A DNA stretch of 35,906 bases from NCBI GenBank assembly GCA_903912925.1, contig CAIWJG010000478.1, forward strand, positions 1 to 35,906, given 5' to 3'. How positions within the stretch are numbered: the stretch's first letter is position 1; each line of letters begins with the position of its first letter. Origin of the DNA: an uncultured Verrucomicrobia subdivision 3 bacterium. Lineage in GTDB: Bacteria; Verrucomicrobiota; Verrucomicrobiia; Limisphaerales; UBA8199. The notes below the pieces were generated by a model. The model was not told the DNA's origin. It made no database searches and saw only the letters and a list, made by a program, of their open reading frames with translations. The position numbers and the translations under genes were made by a program. Positions 24,947 through 34,569 of this stretch are shown here, in pieces.

Positions 24947-25024
24947 CCGGTAGCAGCCGATGGTAGTCGGCGCTATCTCCTCCCCCGGAAAGAATGCGCC
25001 GACTGACGTCGGCGGCTACGCCGG
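24947..25024. repeat. Inverted repeat between gpsA and thrH
   Basis: The left arm 24947-24973 and right arm 24996-25024 are imperfect reverse complements (about 22 of 27 positions plus a 2-nt bulge). The right arm has a near-identical copy inside the histidine kinase gene (734-757). It fills the gap between two convergent genes and could stop transcription from both sides, though it has no T tract. Confidence 0.75.
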
Positions 25025-25031
25025 CAACCCC

Positions 25032-25637
25032 TCAGCCCATCGCCGCCTTGATCAACTTCATGAAGTCGGCGTAGGCCTCGACCGCCTTGAACTGTGGGAA
25101 TTGCCGCCTCACATTCTCCGGCGCCCGGAACAGGATGCCGACGTGGGCCTCGATCAGCATGGCGGTGTCGTTGAAGGAGTCGCCGCCCGCGATGACGTAA
25201 TAGTTCAGGAGCTTGAGGGCGGCCGCCGCCTTTTGTTTCTGGTCGGGCACGCGGAGTTTGTAATCCACGATGCGGTCATTCTCAACCACCAGCCGGTGGC
25301 AGAACAGGGTAGGCCAGCCCAGTTGGCGCAGGAAGGGCGTCGCAAACTGCTCGAATGTGTCCGAGAGGATGATGACCTGTACCAGTGAGCGCAGTTCATC
25401 GAGGAACTCCTTGGCGCCGTCCAGTGGGCGCAGCGTCCCGATGACCTGCTGGATGTCGGCCAGCTTAAGGCCATGCTGGTCGAGGATCTTGAGCCGGCCG
25501 CGCATGAGCTTATCGTAGTCCGGTTCGTCGCGGGTGGTGCGGCGCAGTTCTTTGATGCCCGTCTGCTCGGCCACCGCAATCCAAATCTCGGGAGTCAGCA
25601 CTCCCTCCATGTCCAAGGTTACAATCGATTGTTTCAC
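25032..25637 (-). CDS. thrH: Phosphoserine phosphatase / homoserine phosphotransferase ThrH
   Basis: This 201-residue HAD-superfamily enzyme closely fits ThrH, which can dephosphorylate phosphoserine and pass the phosphate to homoserine. Motif I is TLDMEGVLTPEIWIA; the D9-x-E11 form is characteristic of ThrH. Motif II is IILSDTFEQF, the Lys is near DQKQKAA, and motif III/IV is GGDSFNDTAML. The family fit is strong. It stands alone, divergent from purA. No other Ser or Thr synthesis genes are nearby. Confidence 0.9.
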   Translation of the reverse strand: MKQSIVTLDMEGVLTPEIWIAVAEQTGIKELRRTTRDEPDYDKLMRGRLKILDQHGLKLADIQQVIGTLRPLDGAKEFLDELRSLVQVIILSDTFEQFATPFLRQLGWPTLFCHRLVVENDRIVDYKLRVPDQKQKAAAALKLLNYYVIAGGDSFNDTAMLIEAHVGILFRAPENVRRQFPQFKAVEAYADFMKLIKAAMG

Positions 25638-25825
25638 CGCCCGAAGGCTTTCAAAATGCGCCCCGGGTGTCCAGCTTTCGGATTCGCTGTTTGCGAATTA
25701 CGAAGTGCGAGGCTGGGGCGGCTCGGCAGACCCTGCGCGGGCCATGCGGCTGAGGAACTCACTAAATCATTGTCCGTCATTGACAGGGGGGAAGGGGCTT
25801 CTTAGTTTCCTTGCGCAAGAGCTGA

Positions 25826-27139
<1,314 letters not shown>

Positions 27140-27877
27140 ATGAGCGCGCAAGCGGTCCATCTCAGCCCCGAAGCCAAGGCCTCCATTCCTCGGCACGTGG
27201 CGATGATCATGGACGGGAATGGCCGCTGGGCCAAGCAACGGTACCTGCCACGGGTCGAAGGCCATCGCGCTGGTGCGGAATCGGCGCGCGTCATTATCCG
27301 GACTGCGGGCGAGCTGGGCATTAAGTACCTCACTCTCTACGCATTCTCCGTCGAGAATTGGAACCGGCCCAAGGAGGAGGTGGATGCGCTGATGAAGTAT
27401 CTGGTGCATTACCTCAAGAGCGAGACGCCTGAGCTGAACAAGAACAACGTGCGACTGGAGATCATCGGCCAGATCTACCGCTTGCCGGAGATGGTGCAGG
27501 AGCACCTCAGGAAATCGATCGCGACGCTCTCGAAGAACAACGGGCTGACGCTGATCATGGCGTTGAGTTATGGCGGGCGCACGGAAATCGTGGACGCAGT
27601 CCGCAGCATCGCCACCAAGGTTAAGGGCGGTGAGCTCGACCCGGCCGATATCACGGAACAAGTGTTCGCCCAGCACCTCTACACGCGCAATGTGCCGGAC
27701 CCGGACTTGCTGATCCGGACCAGCGGCGAAATGCGGGTCAGCAATTTCCTCTTGTGGCAGATTTCCTACACGGAGCTCGTGGTGACGCCGACCCTGTGGC
27801 CGGACTTCCGTAAGCCGCAGCTCTATGAGGCGCTTGAAGAATACAATCGCCGCCACCGGCGGTTTGGGGGGGTGTAA
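27140..27877 (+). CDS. uppS: Isoprenyl transferase (undecaprenyl diphosphate synthase)
   Basis: Builds the C55 carrier lipid for peptidoglycan and LPS from isopentenyl and farnesyl diphosphate. The 245 residues contain [16 protein letters not shown], with catalytic D25. [25 protein letters not shown] and a C-terminal [20 protein letters not shown] follow; [14 protein letters not shown] is the family end. Length and motifs are normal. It abuts purA with no gap and precedes cdsA by 88 nt. The supply of its substrates is encoded nearby by dxr and ispG. Confidence 0.97.
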   Translation: MSAQAVHLSPEAKASIPRHVAMIMDGNGRWAKQRYLPRVEGHRAGAESARVIIRTAGELGIKYLTLYAFSVENWNRPKEEVDALMKYLVHYLKSETPELNKNNVRLEIIGQIYRLPEMVQEHLRKSIATLSKNNGLTLIMALSYGGRTEIVDAVRSIATKVKGGELDPADITEQVFAQHLYTRNVPDPDLLIRTSGEMRVSNFLLWQISYTELVVTPTLWPDFRKPQLYEALEEYNRRHRRFGGV

Positions 27878-27965
27878 GATGCCGACAGGCCGGAGCGCCG
27901 GGCTAGAATGTGTGGGCGAGGAATCCGCTCGACACGGCTGAAGGGCTCTTTACCCTCTTTGCCAC

Positions 27966-28892
27966 ATGCCTGACACTACCGGGCCAATATCGCCGCCAGC
28001 AGTCGCCCTTTCCAAGCGCACAATCTTCTTGCGCCGGATGGTGAGCTTCCTGGTGCTCTGGACGATCGTGCTGACCGCGATGTTTTCCAGCAACCGGCTG
28101 GTGTCGGATTACGTGTTCCTGGCTATCATGGTGTTCCTGGCCATCACGGGGCTGGCGGAGTTCTACGGGCTGGCGGCGAAACGCAACCTGGTCTGTTTCG
28201 AGCGCTGTGGGATTCTGGGCGGCGTGCTCCTCATGGTGGGTACCTTTCTGAATCTAACCGGAAAGTTAGGGACTTCAGGCTCCCCGGCCAGGGTCAATGA
28301 CTTCGAGACGAGTTTCCTGATTCTCTTTGTGCTGGGGCTTTGCCTGCGGCAGTTCTTTGCGCGCAGCAATACGGAGGGAATCGTGGCGATTGCGACGACG
28401 CTATTCGGCCTGATGTACGTGCCGTGGCTGCTGAACTTTATCCAGAAGATCAATTTCTTCCCCGGCGTCGATGGCCATTATTATCTGCTGTACTTCATAC
28501 TCATCACGAAGTTCAGCGACTCAGGCGCCTACGCGACCGGCTCGCTGATCGGTCGGCATAAGATGATCCCCCGTATCAGCCCCGGGAAGACTTGGGAGGG
28601 TTTTGCTGGCGCCGTCATCTTTTCGACGCTCGCCAGCCTGATCTTCGTCCATTTCCTGGGCTCGAAGATGGCCGGCATGAACTGGAAGCACGCGATTATA
28701 CTCGGCATCATCCTGAGCGTCACGGCCGTGGTTGGGGATCTGATTGAATCCCTTCTCAAACGCGAGGCTGGGGTGAAGGACTCCGGGAAGTTCTTCCCCG
28801 GCATCGGAGGCATACTCGACTTGCTGGATAGTCTGCTGTTTAATGCGCCCATCATGTATTTGTATCTGCGACATGTGCTGACGAGACCGTAG
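27966..28892 (+). CDS. cdsA: Phosphatidate cytidylyltransferase
   Basis: Makes CDP-diacylglycerol from phosphatidate and CTP in the inner membrane. The 308 residues have several hydrophobic helices, FSDSGAYATGSLIGRHKM, ISPGKTWEGFAGA and the C-terminal signature region KREAGVKDSGKFFPGIGG to LDLLDSL (about residues 265-290). The usual signature is PGHGGxxDRxDS; here Ile replaces His and Leu-Leu replaces Arg-x. The key Asp residues are kept. The ATG at 27966 gives a hydrophilic N-terminus before the first helix. A decayed element follows directly. Confidence 0.92.
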   Translation: MPDTTGPISPPAVALSKRTIFLRRMVSFLVLWTIVLTAMFSSNRLVSDYVFLAIMVFLAITGLAEFYGLAAKRNLVCFERCGILGGVLLMVGTFLNLTGKLGTSGSPARVNDFETSFLILFVLGLCLRQFFARSNTEGIVAIATTLFGLMYVPWLLNFIQKINFFPGVDGHYYLLYFILITKFSDSGAYATGSLIGRHKMIPRISPGKTWEGFAGAVIFSTLASLIFVHFLGSKMAGMNWKHAIILGIILSVTAVVGDLIESLLKREAGVKDSGKFFPGIGGILDLLDSLLFNAPIMYLYLRHVLTRP

Positions 28893-28895
28893 CAG

Positions 28896-29125
28896 ATATA
28901 CGATATACGATTTACGATTTACGCATTTAGAGAAGCACGCACTTGCAGGAATACCGGAGACGACACCATGACACGCGAAGAAATGAAGGCACGGACAAAA
29001 GCCTATCGTGATGAAGGAGGGAGACGAACTCCTCGCTATCGTCGTGGCCTCCGCCAAAACGACTAGCGCATCCAAGGAACAGGCAACAAGCTCGTCAATC
29101 CCAAATCGTAACTCGTAAATGCGTA
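28896..29125 (+). repeat. Heptad-arm inverted element, copy H (enclosing a four-helix-bundle remnant)
   Basis: The left arm (28896-28930) holds two ATATACG, two ATTTACG and CATTTAG, all 7 bp. The right arm (29102-29125) is the imperfect complement; TTTACGATTTACG on the left matches at 12 of 13 positions. The core of about 170 nt carries the remains of a gene. The left arm starts 3 nt after the cdsA stop, and the right arm runs into the dxr start codon. Confidence 0.85.
28968..29118 (+). pseudogene. Remnant of a four-helix-bundle (S23/IVS-type) gene
   Basis: From the ATG at 28968, with GGAG about 10 nt before it, the sequence reads MTREEMKARTKAY. This matches the usual start of four-helix-bundle proteins of the 23S rRNA intervening-sequence family. 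From 29011, in another frame, it reads MKEGDELLAIVVASAKT, which matches their usual C-terminus; that frame stops at 29116-29118. About 80-90 residues between the two are missing and the frame is broken, so the gene is dead. The family comparison is from memory. The stop TAA touches the dxr ATG. Confidence 0.75.
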
Positions 29126-30258
29126 ACGTCGTCTTACTGGGCAGCACTGGTTCCATCGGCACCAGCACCATCAAGGTCGCCGAGGATCTGCCGGATCGAA
29201 TTCGCCTCCTGGGCCTGGCGGCCGGGAACAACGTGGAGTTGCTCCTGGACCAGACGCGCAAGCATCGGCCCGAGGCCATTTCCATTACCGATCCGGCCAA
29301 GGCGCGCGATTTGCGCGATATGCTCGGCGCGAGCACGGAGGTGTTCTCGGGGTCCGAAGGGCTGCTCAAGCTCGCTACACTGCCCGCCGCCGACATTGTG
29401 CTGATCGCCATTGTGGGCACGGCGGGCTTGGCCCCCGCGCTGGCTGCCATTCGGGCGGGCAAGGACATTGCCGTGGCTTCCAAGGAGATTTTGGTCATGG
29501 CCGGCGAAATCGTGATGCGGGAAGCACGCGAGCACGGCGTGAAGGTGTTGGCGGTGGACAGCGAGCACTCGGCGATCTTCCAATGCCTGGATGGAAAGCC
29601 ATCCAATTCAGTTCGCCGCCTCTGGCTGACGGCTTCCGGCGGTCCGTTTCGCACGACGCCCAAAGAGGAGTTTCCGGGCATCACCGTCGAGCGCGCCTTG
29701 AAGCACCCGTCCTGGGTCATGGGCCGTAAGATCACTATTGATTCGGCTACCCTCTTTAACAAGGGGCTGGAAATGATCGAGGCGCGGTGGCTGTTCGACA
29801 TCGAAATGGGCCGGGTGTCGGTGGTGGTGCATCCCCAAAGCGTGGTGCATTCGATGGTCGAGTTTGTGGACGGCTCGATGCTGGCTCAGCTCTCCACCCC
29901 GGACATGTGCTTGCCCATTCAATATGCCCTGACCTATCCCGAACGGGCGGCCAGTGATCGTGTCCAGACCAACCTGGCAAAACTGGGCAGCCTGACCTTT
30001 GAGGAGCCCGACCCTGAACGGTTTCCCGCCTTGGAACTGGCCCGCACGGCTGGCGAGGTGGGTGGAACTTTGCCGGCGGTATTGAACGCGGCTAACGAAA
30101 TCGCTGTCGATGCCTTTGTGAATCGTCGAATCAGCTTCCCGGAAGTATCGGCCACAGTCCGGCGCACCATGGACCGACACCACCTGGTGCCGCACGCCAG
30201 CCTGCAACAGATTCTCGAAGCCGATGCCTGGGCGCGCACCGAGGCGGCCCGGGGCTGA
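29119..30258 (+). CDS. dxr: 1-deoxy-D-xylulose 5-phosphate reductoisomerase
   Basis: Second step of the MEP pathway of isoprenoid synthesis, NADPH dependent. The 379 residues begin MRNVVLLGSTGSIGTSTI, with the NADP loop at 8-14. VASKEILVMAG, the metal-binding VDSEHSAIFQ (D147, E149), TASGGPFR and HPSWVMGRKITIDSATL follow, then MIEARWLFD and HPQSVVHSMVEF. All expected motifs are present. The start codon lies inside the right arm of repeat copy H. No Shine-Dalgarno sequence is seen. Confidence 0.97.
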   Translation: MRNVVLLGSTGSIGTSTIKVAEDLPDRIRLLGLAAGNNVELLLDQTRKHRPEAISITDPAKARDLRDMLGASTEVFSGSEGLLKLATLPAADIVLIAIVGTAGLAPALAAIRAGKDIAVASKEILVMAGEIVMREAREHGVKVLAVDSEHSAIFQCLDGKPSNSVRRLWLTASGGPFRTTPKEEFPGITVERALKHPSWVMGRKITIDSATLFNKGLEMIEARWLFDIEMGRVSVVVHPQSVVHSMVEFVDGSMLAQLSTPDMCLPIQYALTYPERAASDRVQTNLAKLGSLTFEEPDPERFPALELARTAGEVGGTLPAVLNAANEIAVDAFVNRRISFPEVSATVRRTMDRHHLVPHASLQQILEADAWARTEAARG

Positions 30259-30356
30259 TGCTGCCGCGAAAGCGTCTTGCCGGGGCTGTTGCTGGTGCGG
30301 TCGCCAACAAATAACTGGCATAAGCGCCCAGTCCGGCTAAGTTTAACCACCTACAT

Positions 30357-31745
30357 ATGTTTGTTCTGAACGTTATCTATGTCGTCGCAGCAATGCTCTT
30401 GCTGTTCGGCGCGGCCGTCTTTGTCCACGAATATGGGCATTACTGGATGGCACTGCGGCGCGGCCTGAAGATCGAGGGCTTTTCCATCGGCTTCGGGCCC
30501 AAGATCGTGAGCTGGATGCGCGATGGTGTGGAATGGTCCTGGCGCTGGATTCCGGCCGGGGGCTTCGTGAAGCTCCCGCAGATGGTCACCTCCGACGCGA
30601 TCGAAGGCAAGGCGACTGAGCCGGTCGAGAAACTGCCCCCGGTATCGCCCTGGTCGAAGATCCTGGTTGCCTTCGCCGGGCCGATGATGAACGTCATCTT
30701 CGGCATCGTCATCGCGTTCCTGTTGTGGGGAGTCGGGATTCCCGTTCAAGTCAGCCCGCCCATCATCGGCTACGTGGACCCGGGGTCGCCGGAGGCCAAG
30801 CTCGGCATTCAGCCTGGTGACCAAATCCTTTCCGTGGATGGAAAGTCGATCAGCTCATGGCATGACATCCAGGAAACCACGATTCTTGCGCGCAGCACCA
30901 ACTTGGCCGTCGTCATCATGCGCGCCGGGAAGTTCACCAACACCTACGAATTGACGACCGTAGTGAGCGAGGCACTCGGCCTGAAGGTCCTTAACCTGGA
31001 TCCGCGCGACCACCCGGTCATCAAGAACGTGCGTGCTGATAGCCCGGCGGAGGCCGCCGGACTGAAGGCTGGGGATGAAATCCTGGTCTTCGCCCAGGTT
31101 CCGCTCCACGGTGCCGATCAGTTCATCAAGCTCGTGCAGAAATGCCCCGGGGAGACCAAGGACATCGTCGTCAAGCGAGACGGCCAGCGGACGACCCTGA
31201 AGGTCACGCCCCGTCTGGACGGCAGCGCCAAAGTCGGCCGGATTGGGGCTGAGATCGGCACCGGCAGGCCGATTTATCGCATCGAGCACATTCCCCCCTG
31301 GATCCAGATCGGCACCGTCCTGGACCGCACGGTTAGCACCTTCTCCGCGCTGGCACACTCCAAGCAAACCGGCGTCGGCTTGAAGGACCTCAGCGGGCCG
31401 CCGGGCATTCTTGCCATGCTGGCGGCCTACGTGAACTCGGATTGGCGGCTCGCGTTGAGCTTCCTGGTGCTGCTCAATATCAATCTCGCCATCATCAACC
31501 TGTTCCCCATGCCGGTGCTGGATGGCGGCCACATTGTCATGGCGTTGATCGAACGGTTGTTCGGCCGGCCGTTGCCGTATCGCCTGGTGGAATACACCAC
31601 CACGGCCTTCGCCGTCCTGCTCATCGGCTTCATGCTGATCGTCTCCTGGAACGATTTTAAACGGTTCTCGCTCTTCCGCTCCATGTTCAACAGCCAGGGC
31701 GTCACCATTGAGAAGCAAGACAGTCAGCCCGCCGGCGCCCGATGA
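30357..31745 (+). CDS. rseP: Site-2 zinc metalloprotease RseP
   Basis: This 462-residue inner-membrane protease cuts substrates within the membrane, in many bacteria anti-sigma factors. The zinc motif is HEYGH (H24, E25, H28) in the first helix, followed by GFSIGFGPKI and PAGGFVKLP. Two PDZ domains follow (GYVDPGSPEAKLGIQPGDQI and NVRADSPAEAAGLKAGDEI). The third zinc ligand is in NLFPMPVLDGGHIVMALIE. The ATG at 30357 begins the first helix. The stop overlaps ispG (ATGA). The order dxr-rseP-ispG is common. Confidence 0.96.
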   Translation: MFVLNVIYVVAAMLLLFGAAVFVHEYGHYWMALRRGLKIEGFSIGFGPKIVSWMRDGVEWSWRWIPAGGFVKLPQMVTSDAIEGKATEPVEKLPPVSPWSKILVAFAGPMMNVIFGIVIAFLLWGVGIPVQVSPPIIGYVDPGSPEAKLGIQPGDQILSVDGKSISSWHDIQETTILARSTNLAVVIMRAGKFTNTYELTTVVSEALGLKVLNLDPRDHPVIKNVRADSPAEAAGLKAGDEILVFAQVPLHGADQFIKLVQKCPGETKDIVVKRDGQRTTLKVTPRLDGSAKVGRIGAEIGTGRPIYRIEHIPPWIQIGTVLDRTVSTFSALAHSKQTGVGLKDLSGPPGILAMLAAYVNSDWRLALSFLVLLNINLAIINLFPMPVLDGGHIVMALIERLFGRPLPYRLVEYTTTAFAVLLIGFMLIVSWNDFKRFSLFRSMFNSQGVTIEKQDSQPAGAR

Positions 31746-33586
31746 GCACGGTCCGCTACTGCGACTCACCTTTCTTCTACCGCCGCCGCCGCTCCCGCGA
31801 GGTGATCGTAGGTGATCCCGCCCGCGGCGGAGTGATCATCGGCGGCGACCACCCGGTCGTCATGCAGTCCATGATCACCTGTGACACGATGGACACGGCG
31901 GAGTGCGTCAGGCAGAGCCTGGATCTGGTGAGGGTGGGCTGCGAGATCGTGCGCATCACCGCGCCCACCGTGAAGGACGCCGCGAACCTGAAGAATATCG
32001 TCGCCGACTTGCGCGCGCGGGGCTGCCAGGTGCCGATCGTGGCGGACATCCATTTCAAACCGGAGGCTGCGCTGGAAGCCGCCAAGTGGGTCGAGATGGT
32101 CCGCGTCAACCCGGGCAACTACGCCGACACGAAGAAGTTCGCCATCAAGGACTACTCCGATGAGCAATATGCGGCTGAGTTGGCCCGCATCGAGGAGAAG
32201 TTTACTCCCCTGGTGAAGCTGTGCGCGGAACTGGGCCGCGCCGTGCGGATCGGGACCAACCACGGCTCCTTGAGCGACCGTATCATGAACCGGTTCGGCG
32301 ATTCACCGCTCGGCATGATTGAGAGCGCCCTGGAGTTTGCCCACATTGCGCGCAAGAACGGCTTCCATAACTTCAAGTTCTCCATGAAGTCCAGCAACCC
32401 CAAAATCATGATCCAGTGCTATCGGTTGCTGGTGGCACGGCTGGAGCAGGAAGGGCCGGACTGGAATTACCCCATTCACCTGGGCGTCACCGAAGCCGGC
32501 GAGGGCGAGGACGGACGCATCAAGAGCGCCATCGGCATTGGATCACTTTTATGCGATGGACTGGGGGATACCATCCGGGTCTCGCTCACTGAGGATTCCC
32601 CGCGGGAGATCGAAGTTTGCCGTGACCTGCTCTCGCAGGTTGCGTCGTTGACCGTGGCCGCGGATACCGTCCAGCTCGATTCCTCTTCGGCCTTCGGACT
32701 TCGGCCTTCGGACTTCTCCGTCTCCTGGCCTTTCGACCCCTTCTCCTACACACGCCGTGCCACGCCGGAGATTGAGCTTGCCGGCGGTGTCAGATGCGGC
32801 GGCGAACAAACCGTGCGCGTAGTCGTCACGCGCGCCACGTGGGACAAGGTGGCTCCCAAGCTCACGGCCCGTGCTGACGTGCGACCCGAGGCCGTTTACG
32901 AGGATCTGAACGTCTGCGAGATCGACCCCACCCGCGACTTCGAGGTGAACTGCGACACCCAGCTCGTGACCGTCAAAGATGGCACGCCTTTGCCGGCCGT
33001 TGCGGCGTTCAGGTTGCTGGCGGCCAAACTGAAGCGGCTGGGCCGGACCAATCCCATCCTGCTGAAGGATTGCCTGGGCTTCGAACCTCTGCCGCTCGAT
33101 CCGAAGATCGCATTGCTCCGTGCCTCGGCTGTCATTGGTTCATTGCTCGCGGACGGAATCGGCGATGCCATCCTGGTCCGGGGTGAATCCGGCGCCGGAC
33201 TATCTCTGCGGCTGGCTTACAACATTCTCCAGGCAGCCGGCTGCCGCTCGTTCAAGACCGATTACGTGGCCTGCCCCTCTTGCGGCCGCACACTATTCAA
33301 CCTGCAAACCGTCACTGGCCGCATCAAAGCCCGCACCGAGCACCTCAAAGGGGTTAAGATTGCGATCATGGGCTGCATTGTGAATGGCCCGGGGGAAATG
33401 GCGGACGCGGATTTTGGCTATGTCGGCGGCGCGCCCGGCAAGATCAACCTCTACGTCGGCAAGACCGCCGTTAAGTTCAACATTCCGGAGGTGGAGGCCG
33501 TGGACCGCCTGGTGGATCTCATCCGCGAGCACGGCAAGTGGGCCGAGCCTGCCCAGAATGCTGCTGGCGAACTCGCAACGCTTTGA
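31742..33586 (+). CDS. ispG: 4-hydroxy-3-methylbut-2-enyl-diphosphate synthase, long form
   Basis: A 4Fe-4S enzyme that makes HMBPP in the MEP pathway. The 614 residues are the three-domain form seen in chlamydiae, plants and related bacteria. The TIM barrel has VMQSMITCDTMDT, VPIVADIHFKPEAAL, VRVNPGNYAD and GTNHGSLSDRI. An inserted middle domain follows. The C-terminal domain carries cluster ligands C511, C514 (ACPSCGRTLFNLQ) and C545 (MGCIVNGPGEMADADFGYVG). Residues about 315-325 (SSAFGLRPSDF) are encoded by four 7-bp repeats at the barrel/insert border. It is coupled to rseP by ATGA. The enzyme looks complete. Confidence 0.95.
   Translation: MSTVRYCDSPFFYRRRRSREVIVGDPARGGVIIGGDHPVVMQSMITCDTMDTAECVRQSLDLVRVGCEIVRITAPTVKDAANLKNIVADLRARGCQVPIVADIHFKPEAALEAAKWVEMVRVNPGNYADTKKFAIKDYSDEQYAAELARIEEKFTPLVKLCAELGRAVRIGTNHGSLSDRIMNRFGDSPLGMIESALEFAHIARKNGFHNFKFSMKSSNPKIMIQCYRLLVARLEQEGPDWNYPIHLGVTEAGEGEDGRIKSAIGIGSLLCDGLGDTIRVSLTEDSPREIEVCRDLLSQVASLTVAADTVQLDSSSAFGLRPSDFSVSWPFDPFSYTRRATPEIELAGGVRCGGEQTVRVVVTRATWDKVAPKLTARADVRPEAVYEDLNVCEIDPTRDFEVNCDTQLVTVKDGTPLPAVAAFRLLAAKLKRLGRTNPILLKDCLGFEPLPLDPKIALLRASAVIGSLLADGIGDAILVRGESGAGLSLRLAYNILQAAGCRSFKTDYVACPSCGRTLFNLQTVTGRIKARTEHLKGVKIAIMGCIVNGPGEMADADFGYVGGAPGKINLYVGKTAVKFNIPEVEAVDRLVDLIREHGKWAEPAQNAAGELATL
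32686..32713 (+). repeat. Four heptads in frame within ispG
   Basis: TTCGGCC and TTCGGAC alternate twice (28 bp). These are the same words as in the right arms of copies A-D and G. They encode FGLRPSD at the junction between two IspG domains. No left arm is nearby. Confidence 0.85.
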
Positions 33587-33598
33587 GCATGATCAAGT

Positions 33599-33790
33599 AT
33601 GGTTAAGTTCGCTCGCAAGGTGCGCCTCAGAGAAGAAGGGAACGATGTTGCCTATTGGCTCTCGCGTTCTCCGCTTGAGCGGTTGCGTGCCGTCGAGTCC
33701 TTGCGACGCAGTTATATCCAGGCCCATGTTGCTCCTGACCAACAAAGACTTCCGCGAATTTGTCGAGTTGTTAAATTCAAACGGAGTTAG
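33599..33790 (+). CDS. Small antitoxin-like protein
   Basis: This 63-residue protein reads MVKFARKVRLREEGNDVAYW, then SPLERLRAVESLRRSYI and QRLPRICRVVKFKRS. This pattern, with its ERLxAVExLRR helix and a short basic tail, resembles small proteins encoded directly before minimal nucleotidyltransferases, where they act as partners or antitoxins. The next frame begins with the remains of such an enzyme, supporting the reading. There is no good ribosome site before the ATG at 33599, only 12 nt after ispG. It may no longer be functional. Confidence 0.5.
   Translation: MVKFARKVRLREEGNDVAYWLSRSPLERLRAVESLRRSYIQAHVAPDQQRLPRICRVVKFKRS
33726..33790 (+). pseudogene. 5' fragment of a nucleotidyltransferase gene
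   Basis: From the ATG at 33726 the frame reads MLLLTNKDFREFVELLNSNG and VRF, which looks like the N-terminus of small nucleotidyltransferases (usually followed by a YLVVGGYA-type strand). At about 33790 the resemblance ends and the sequence becomes the 3' end of recO on the other strand. The gene was probably cut by a deletion. It overlaps the antitoxin-like gene by 65 nt. Confidence 0.55.
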
Positions 33791-34569
33791 GTTTCTCCGA
33801 TACCCAGCGCCGCCTCTCTCCCTTTCGGTATTCTCCCCAGGTGGTAGATCAGAAACCCATGCAGGAAGCGGCCCAGTTCAGCCGCTTGGGCTGCGGTTGG
33901 CTTTAGACGTGCCACTACCGGCCAATCCTTCTCCGCAAGCGCCTTCACCAGTTGCTTCGTCCCCGGATTCAAGTTGCTCTGGTCCAGGTCCGGCTTGAGG
34001 CCCAGATCGGTCAGTAGCTTGAGTTCAAAGGCGAAGATCGTGGTCGCCTGCGGAGCCTCCACGGCCCTTTGCCGCACCTCGGGACCTTGAACCGCCCCCT
34101 CTCCCGCCTTCGGCACCCTCTCCCCCTCTGAGGGGGAGAGGGACAGGGAGAGGGGGCCGGCACGAGCGCCCCGCGGTTCATGGAGAGGGCCTGCCACAAG
34201 CTGCCCGAGGAGGCCCGTCATTAGCTCGAAAACGCCCGCCAGCGGCGTTTCCATCTCGGTGGATTGCTCCACCAGGGCGGTGCAGTAACAAGCTTGCTGG
34301 AGCAGGCCAAGGTCCTCCCGCAATCTGCTGTGCGTCTGGCGCAGGCTCGCCTCACGCAGCGTATGAAGCTCGGAACGGCGGCTGCGGCTGAAGCTGAAAT
34401 CCGCCAGGTAGAACAGGTCCAATTTGCCGCGGAACGGCGAGTTGGCGCGGCGCGCTCCCTTGGCCACGGTCGCCAGCCGGCCCAGGGTGGGGGTGAGCCA
34501 GTGGACGATGAGGCTGGTCTCCGTGAGCGGTCGCGTGCGCAATACCAGGCCCGCGGCGGTTTCGATCAT
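33787..34569 (-). CDS. recO: DNA repair protein RecO
   Basis: RecO loads RecA onto single-stranded DNA with RecR in the RecFOR pathway. The 260 residues show the N-terminal OB fold: TAAGLVLRTRPLTETSLIVH, then TLGRLATVAKGARRANSPFR, and YLADFSFSRSRRSELHTLRE. A helical C-terminal domain follows (FAFELKLLTDLGLKPDLDQ). About residues 143-172 (LSLSLSPSEGERVPKAGEG and its surroundings) are a repeat-derived insertion in the helical domain, in frame. The gene overlaps the DUF502 gene by ATGA. Confidence 0.9.
   Translation of the reverse strand: MIETAAGLVLRTRPLTETSLIVHWLTPTLGRLATVAKGARRANSPFRGKLDLFYLADFSFSRSRRSELHTLREASLRQTHSRLREDLGLLQQACYCTALVEQSTEMETPLAGVFELMTGLLGQLVAGPLHEPRGARAGPLSLSLSPSEGERVPKAGEGAVQGPEVRQRAVEAPQATTIFAFELKLLTDLGLKPDLDQSNLNPGTKQLVKALAEKDWPVVARLKPTAAQAAELGRFLHGFLIYHLGRIPKGREAALGIGET
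34116..34142. repeat. Perfect 13-bp palindrome inside recO
   Basis: CCCTCTCCCCCTC (34116-34128) and GAGGGGGAGAGGG (34130-34142) are perfect complements with a single T between. This is the core of a dispersed repeat that I recognise as common in several bacterial groups. It is translated in frame in recO. Confidence 0.85.

Noticed and set aside
30259-30356. tRNA or small gene between dxr and rseP
   Set aside because: No cloverleaf and no plausible short gene in this gap of about 100 nt.
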